A stretch of 9,819 nt of DNA from DATLYF01 sp035575095 (lineage in GTDB: Bacteria; Pseudomonadota; Gammaproteobacteria; Competibacterales; Competibacteraceae): assembly GCA_035575095.1 (NCBI GenBank), contig DATLYF010000118.1, positions 1 through 9,819 on the forward strand, read 5' to 3'. The notes under the pieces were generated by a model. That model saw only the letters and a program-made list of their open reading frames with translations, was not told the DNA's origin and did not search any database. The position numbers were made by a program, and so were the translations under genes. This document shows, piece by piece, positions 6,615-9,819 of this stretch; the first letter of the stretch is position 1; each line of letters begins with the position of its first letter.

Positions 6615-6931
6615 AACACCTGAAATCGCTGAACCAGAAGGCCGAGCTGCTGGAGCAGGCGGCCGAGCAAGGCCAGACCGAGGAGGTGATGGCCATGGCC
6701 ACGGTGGTGGGCTGCGCCACTACCTTCGACCCGGGCTGGGAGGTGGACCCTTTCGGCAGCGTCGCCGGCCTGTGCCAGCCCATGGAGGCCGATCTCTACG
6801 GCTGCTCCGATCCCTGCTGGTGGCCGGCCCAGGTGCCCGACACCATGAACACCTATCCCGAGTGGAGCCAGAACGCGCCCTCCGCGGCCCGCGACTGGCG
6901 CGAGCTGCAGACCGTGTTCCCGAAGAAGTGA
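6611..6931 (+). CDS. qhpC: QHNDH gamma subunit precursor, carries the CTQ cofactor
   Basis: A 106-residue precursor of the small catalytic subunit. It has no Sec signal; residues 1-28 are a charged, helical leader (MKHLKSLNQKAELLEQ onward), removed by QhpE in known systems. Taking residue 29 as mature residue 1, all modification sites known from Paracoccus and Pseudomonas QHNDH fall into place. Thioether pairs are C35-E44 (mature 7-16), C55-D61 (27-33) and C69-D77 (41-49). The cysteine tryptophylquinone pair is C65-W71 (37-43). The core CQPMEADLYGCSDPCWWPAQ (55-74) is diagnostic. QhpD makes the thioethers, and in known systems the flavoenzyme QhpG hydroxylates the Trp. Folded, crosslinked QhpC is then exported, probably by QhpF, and joins QhpA and QhpB. 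The start overlaps the qhpD stop by 4 bases, with GGAGGG (6598-6603) 7 bases upstream. An internal AGGAGG and ATG are described separately. Confidence 0.97.
   Translation: MKHLKSLNQKAELLEQAAEQGQTEEVMAMATVVGCATTFDPGWEVDPFGSVAGLCQPMEADLYGCSDPCWWPAQVPDTMNTYPEWSQNAPSAARDWRELQTVFPKK
6681..6697 (+). promoter_or_regulatory. internal ribosome-binding site and ATG at the mature N terminus of QhpC
   Basis: Inside qhpC, a perfect AGGAGG (6681-6686) lies 8 bases before the in-frame ATG at 6695. That ATG is codon 29, the predicted first residue of mature QhpC. Another in-frame ATG (codon 27, at 6689) is only 2 bases from the AGGAGG. Use of the 6695 start would give a 78-residue leaderless gamma subunit. 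The AGGAGG arises from Glu-Glu-Val codons, so chance is possible. No experiment is implied by the sequence. Confidence 0.35.
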
Positions 6932-6950
6932 GCGAGGAGGAGAGCCTCAT

Positions 6951-8057
6951 ATGTCCTTCACGAAACGGACCCTGAGCCTGATCCTCGCCGCCTTGGCCCT
7001 GGCCGCCCAGCCGGCCCTGGCCAAGGACTACCTGCTGGCCGGGACCAAGCCGAACAAGCTGCATCTCATTGACGCCGCCGCGCGCCAGGTGGTGAAAACC
7101 CTCGACATCCCTAGCGCCCCCGGACCCGGCCCGCAAGTCATCGTGCCCTCCCCGGACGGCAAGCGTGCCTACGTGGTCACCAACCGCTGGGAGAGCGTCT
7201 CCGGCCTGGATCTGGACAGCGGCAAGGAAGTGTTTCGCACCAACCTGTCGCGCGGCGACGAGCGCGTGAAGGTACCGTTCGGCCTGGCCATCAGCCCCGA
7301 CGGCAAGGAGCTGTACGTCTATGAGTCGCCGGTCAAACTCGGCCTGGGCGAGTACCAGGTGCAGGACACCCGCATCGCCGTGTTCGACACCGCCGCCGGC
7401 CTGGACGCCAGGCCGGTGCGCAGCTTCAAGGCGCCGCGGCGCATCATCATGCTCATGACCTCGGCCGACGGCCAGCTCCTCTACGGCCTGGGCTGGGATC
7501 TCTACGCCTTCGATCCCAAGAGCGGCGAGCTGAAGGAGACCCTGCCCATCCGCAACTGGCAGCGGCCCAACTACGCCGAGCCCGATGTGCTCGATGCCTG
7601 GCCGCAGTTCGAGCAGTCGGGGATCTTCTCCACGCCCTATTTTGCCGCCCGCACCGACAAGGATCCCAGCGATCCGGAGGCCTACAAGGTCGGCATCCTC
7701 ACCCTCGATCTCAAGACCGGCGACTTCGCCTACAAGGACTTCGAGAACCTGGCGGTGGTGATCTTTTCCTCGGTAGTCAACCCGGTGAAGCCCCGTGAGA
7801 TCTACGCGGTCTACACCCAGCTCAGCAAGATCGACCTGGGCGCCGGTCCCGAGACGGGGGCGCTGCTCAAGCGCATCGACCTGCCCCACACCTATTACGC
7901 CATCAACATCTCCGCCGACGGCCAGGAGCTGTACGTGGGCGGGGCGATGAACGATATCGGCGTGTATTCGACCCAGACCCTGGAGCGCATCGGCGAGATC
8001 AAGCTGCCTGGCGGCGGCGATCAGGCCCTGGCCTCGCTGCGGGTGGTGCGGCGCTGA
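6951..8057 (+). CDS. qhpB: quinohemoprotein amine dehydrogenase beta subunit, beta-propeller
   Basis: A 368-residue precursor of the periplasmic beta subunit. In known QHNDH structures this is a seven-bladed propeller that packs against the gamma subunit and helps form the active-site cavity. A clear Sec signal peptide (MSFTKR, then an Ala/Leu-rich core) should be cut after ALA at residue 24, giving a mature start KDYLLAG. Propeller-type repeats are visible as SPDGKRAYVV, SPDGKELYVY, SADGQLLYGL and SADGQELYVG, spread through the protein. The C terminus (GGGDQALASLRVV) matches the family pattern. A strong GAGGAGGAG lies at 6934-6942, before the ATG. CCTC (6945-6948) could pair with GAGG (6934-6937) and mildly mask it, but the stem is only 4 bp. 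It is 19 bases after qhpC and 11 bases before qhpF. It would not be active without the alpha and gamma subunits. Confidence 0.95.
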   Translation: MSFTKRTLSLILAALALAAQPALAKDYLLAGTKPNKLHLIDAAARQVVKTLDIPSAPGPGPQVIVPSPDGKRAYVVTNRWESVSGLDLDSGKEVFRTNLSRGDERVKVPFGLAISPDGKELYVYESPVKLGLGEYQVQDTRIAVFDTAAGLDARPVRSFKAPRRIIMLMTSADGQLLYGLGWDLYAFDPKSGELKETLPIRNWQRPNYAEPDVLDAWPQFEQSGIFSTPYFAARTDKDPSDPEAYKVGILTLDLKTGDFAYKDFENLAVVIFSSVVNPVKPREIYAVYTQLSKIDLGAGPETGALLKRIDLPHTYYAINISADGQELYVGGAMNDIGVYSTQTLERIGEIKLPGGGDQALASLRVVRR

Positions 8058-8068
8058 CGGTCGGCGCC

Positions 8069-9784
8069 ATGGGCCAGGGGAATCGGGGATCGGCCCCTAC
8101 CGCAGCGGGCTTCGGCTGGGTGTTCACCGCGGTGCGCCCCCATGGAGGGAATCTGGCACTGGTGCTGGCCAGTTCCCTGGCCATGACCGCCGCGGCCCTG
8201 GCCCAGCCTTATCTCACCGGCCGGCTGATCGACCAGGGTCTGCTCGCCGGCGACCGCGCCGCACTGCTGCACCTGGCCGGACTGCTGCTGGGGCTGGCGC
8301 TGGCTGGCAGCGCCCTAGGCCTGGCCAACCGCTGGTTGTACGTGGCTATCTCCGGGCGCGTGCTGTTCGGTCTGCGCGAGCAGGTCTACGATCATTTGCA
8401 GCGCCTGCCGCCCACCTGCTACGCCGAGCGCGGCGGCGGCGATTTCCTCAACCGCCTGGACGGCGATGTGGCCGAACTGCAGCGCTTCGGCGTGGACGTG
8501 CCGCTGGCGCTGATCAACGCGCTGCTGGCCCTGACCGGCAGCGTGGCGCTAATGCTGGCCATCGACGTGCCGCTGGCGTTGTTCGCCTTCGTGCTGCTGC
8601 CGCTGGAGATCCTCATCTTGCGTGTCACCCGTCCGCACCTGGAAGCCGCCACCCGCACGGTGCGGGAACGGTCCGGGGATATCGTCGCCTTTCTCGGCGA
8701 CCGGCTGGCGGCGATGAAATTCATCCAGTCGGTGAACGCCGCGCCGCGCGAGCTGGAGCGGCTGCGCGGCCTCAACCGGACTTACCTGCAGGCCCTGCTG
8801 CGCCAGCAGTGGATCGGCTACCTGGCCAGTGGCGTGCCCGGCCTGCTGGTCAGCGCCAGCAGCGCCTTGGTGTTCGTCGCCGGCGGGCTGCGCGTGATCG
8901 AGGGCAGTCTCAGCCTGGGAGCGCTGATTGCCCTGTCCGCCTACCTGGCGCGCGCCAGCGGCCCGGTGCAGACCCTGCTCGGGCTCTACAACGGCCTGGC
9001 GCGAGCCCGGGTCAGCCTGGAGCGGGTGCTGGAACTGCTGGCGCTGCCGCCGGCCGTCGCTGATCCGCCGCAGCCGCATCCGCTGCCGACAATGGTCGCC
9101 GGCGAGCTGCGCTTCGAGGGCGTGAGCTTCCGCTACACCGCCGACGGGCCGCCGCTGCTGCAGGCTCTGGACCTGCACCTGCCGGCCGGCGCCAAGCTCG
9201 GCCTGATCGGCCCCTCCGGTATCGGCAAGTCGACCCTGCTCGATTTGCTCCAGCGCCACTACGACCCCGACGCCGGGCGCATCCTGCTCGACGGCATCGA
9301 TTTGCGCGAGCTGGCCCTGGCCGAGTTGCGCCGCTGCGTCGCCGTGGTGGCCCAGGACACCGTGCTGCTGGCCGGCAGCCTGGCCGACAACCTGCGTTTC
9401 GCTGCCCCGGAGGCGGACGATGCCGCCCTGCTGGCGGCGCTCAGAGCGGCACAGCTGGAGGAGTTCGTCGCCGCCCTGCCGCGGGGCCTGGCAACGCCGG
9501 TAGGCTGGCGCGGTCTGGCGCTCTCCGGCGGTCAGCGCCAGCGTCTGGCTATCGCCCGCGCTCTGCTGCAGCGGCCGCGGGTGCTGCTGCTGGACGAGGC
9601 CACCGCCGCCGTCGACCTGGACACCGAGGCGCGTATCATCGCCGCGGTCGACGCGCTGTTCGGCGACTGCACCCGCCTCGTCATCAGCCACCGCCCTGAG
9701 GCTCTGGCCGGCTGCGAACGCATCCTGCGTCTGGAGCAGGGCCGGCTGGTGCCCGTCCCCACGCTGCAGCGGCGGCCGGCATGA
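8069..9784 (+). CDS. qhpF: ABC exporter (fused membrane and ATPase domains), likely exports QhpC
   Basis: A 571-residue half-transporter of the ABC-B exporter type. The membrane domain (about residues 25-315) has hydrophobic stretches near 28-50, 66-93, 145-187 and 250-295, consistent with six helices. The nucleotide-binding domain shows aromatic A-loop Y356, Walker A GPSGIGKS (381-388), Q-loop Q429, signature LSGGQ (485-489), Walker B VLLLDE (505-510) and switch H541. All catalytic residues are present, and it should work as a homodimer. In Paracoccus the equivalent gene is required for QHNDH formation and is proposed to move crosslinked QhpC into the periplasm. Unlike peptidase-containing bacteriocin exporters, it has no N-terminal C39 protease domain; the separate protease gene downstream fills that role. 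The ATG at 8069 has no clear ribosome site and lies 11 bases after qhpB, suggesting translational coupling. Its stop overlaps the qhpE start (ATGA). Confidence 0.92.
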   Translation: MGQGNRGSAPTAAGFGWVFTAVRPHGGNLALVLASSLAMTAAALAQPYLTGRLIDQGLLAGDRAALLHLAGLLLGLALAGSALGLANRWLYVAISGRVLFGLREQVYDHLQRLPPTCYAERGGGDFLNRLDGDVAELQRFGVDVPLALINALLALTGSVALMLAIDVPLALFAFVLLPLEILILRVTRPHLEAATRTVRERSGDIVAFLGDRLAAMKFIQSVNAAPRELERLRGLNRTYLQALLRQQWIGYLASGVPGLLVSASSALVFVAGGLRVIEGSLSLGALIALSAYLARASGPVQTLLGLYNGLARARVSLERVLELLALPPAVADPPQPHPLPTMVAGELRFEGVSFRYTADGPPLLQALDLHLPAGAKLGLIGPSGIGKSTLLDLLQRHYDPDAGRILLDGIDLRELALAELRRCVAVVAQDTVLLAGSLADNLRFAAPEADDAALLAALRAAQLEEFVAALPRGLATPVGWRGLALSGGQRQRLAIARALLQRPRVLLLDEATAAVDLDTEARIIAAVDALFGDCTRLVISHRPEALAGCERILRLEQGRLVPVPTLQRRPA

Positions 9785-9819
9785 GCGTACCGGTGGGCGT
9801 GCTGGACAGCGGTCTGGAT
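9781..9819 (+). CDS. qhpE: subtilisin-like serine protease, 5' end only (QHNDH leader peptidase)
   Basis: Only the first 13 codons are inside the window, reading MSVPVGVLDSGLD. VGVLDSGLD is the classic subtilase box around the catalytic aspartate, here D9. The ATG overlaps the qhpF stop by 4 bases. No better start occurs just upstream in frame, and no own ribosome site is visible. With the Asp box starting at residue 5 there is no room for a signal peptide or propeptide, so the enzyme should act in the cytoplasm. In Paracoccus, QhpE is an unusual subtilisin-like protease essential for QHNDH, removing the 28-residue QhpC leader after crosslinking. Gene order and motif both support this call; the His and Ser of the triad lie beyond the window. 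Confidence 0.85.
   Translation, partial: MSVPVGVLDSGLD

Noticed and set aside
6934..6948. GAGG/CCTC stem that could hide the qhpB ribosome site.
   Set aside because: It is only four base pairs, much of the long GAGGAGGAG remains free, and there is no other sign of translational control.
6720..7889. A 389-codon minus-strand open frame antisense to qhpC and qhpB.
   Set aside because: It shows no recognisable motif. The plus strand carries signal peptides, ribosome sites and diagnostic family residues, so this is a shadow frame.
8154..8168. TGGCAC resembling the -24 element of a sigma54 promoter inside qhpF.
   Set aside because: The expected TTGC-like -12 element is absent at the right spacing, and the site is within a coding region.
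8549..9691. A 380-codon minus-strand open frame antisense to qhpF.
   Set aside because: Its Gln/Gly/Ala-rich translation mirrors the ABC transporter codons, and no ribosome site or domain supports it.

Overview
The window is a high-GC, densely packed stretch of proteobacterial DNA. Strong third-position G/C bias produces long spurious open frames on the opposite strand. The gene content points to a Pseudomonas-like gamma-proteobacterium or a beta-proteobacterium: a quinohemoprotein amine dehydrogenase (QHNDH) operon beside a FIST-protein/cytoplasmic hybrid-kinase/LuxR-type response-regulator set like those around the ErcS'/NahK kinases of Pseudomonas. The species cannot be fixed from the sequence alone.

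Left third (1-3370), regulation. A LuxR-type response regulator (126-776, +) has a good sigma70-like promoter just upstream. It converges on a two-gene minus-strand operon: a FIST-domain protein (3370-2207), then a soluble hybrid histidine kinase (2210-828) that overlaps it by 4 bases. A small hairpin lies between the converging stops.

Middle (3371-3593). This 223-base divergent intergenic region separates the FIST/kinase operon from the amine dehydrogenase operon. It holds a perfect 9-bp inverted repeat, a second smaller inverted repeat and a tandem 9-mer, one copy of which recurs just upstream of the FIST gene. These are candidate operators.

Right two thirds (3594-9819), the qhp operon in the order qhpA-qhpD-qhpC-qhpB-qhpF-qhpE, running off the right edge inside qhpE. 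QhpA (diheme alpha subunit) and QhpB (beta-propeller beta subunit) carry Sec-type signal peptides. QhpC (small gamma subunit) has no signal peptide but a 28-residue leader. It carries every Cys, Asp, Glu and Trp known to form the three thioether crosslinks and the cysteine tryptophylquinone (CTQ) cofactor. QhpD is the radical SAM/SPASM enzyme that makes the thioether crosslinks. QhpF is an ABC exporter thought to carry QhpC to the periplasm. QhpE, of which 13 codons are visible, is the subtilisin-like protease that removes the leader. The genes are tightly coupled (gaps of 11-19 bases or 4-base ATGA overlaps), as expected for a one-transcript assembly line.

The QHNDH system itself is known. 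The points that seem less described are: the FIST/kinase/regulator set facing the operon, a possible amine-responsive circuit; repeat structures in the shared promoter region; and a perfect AGGAGG with an ATG inside qhpC that would start translation exactly at the predicted first residue of the mature subunit. No RNA genes, insertion sequences or CRISPR arrays were seen.
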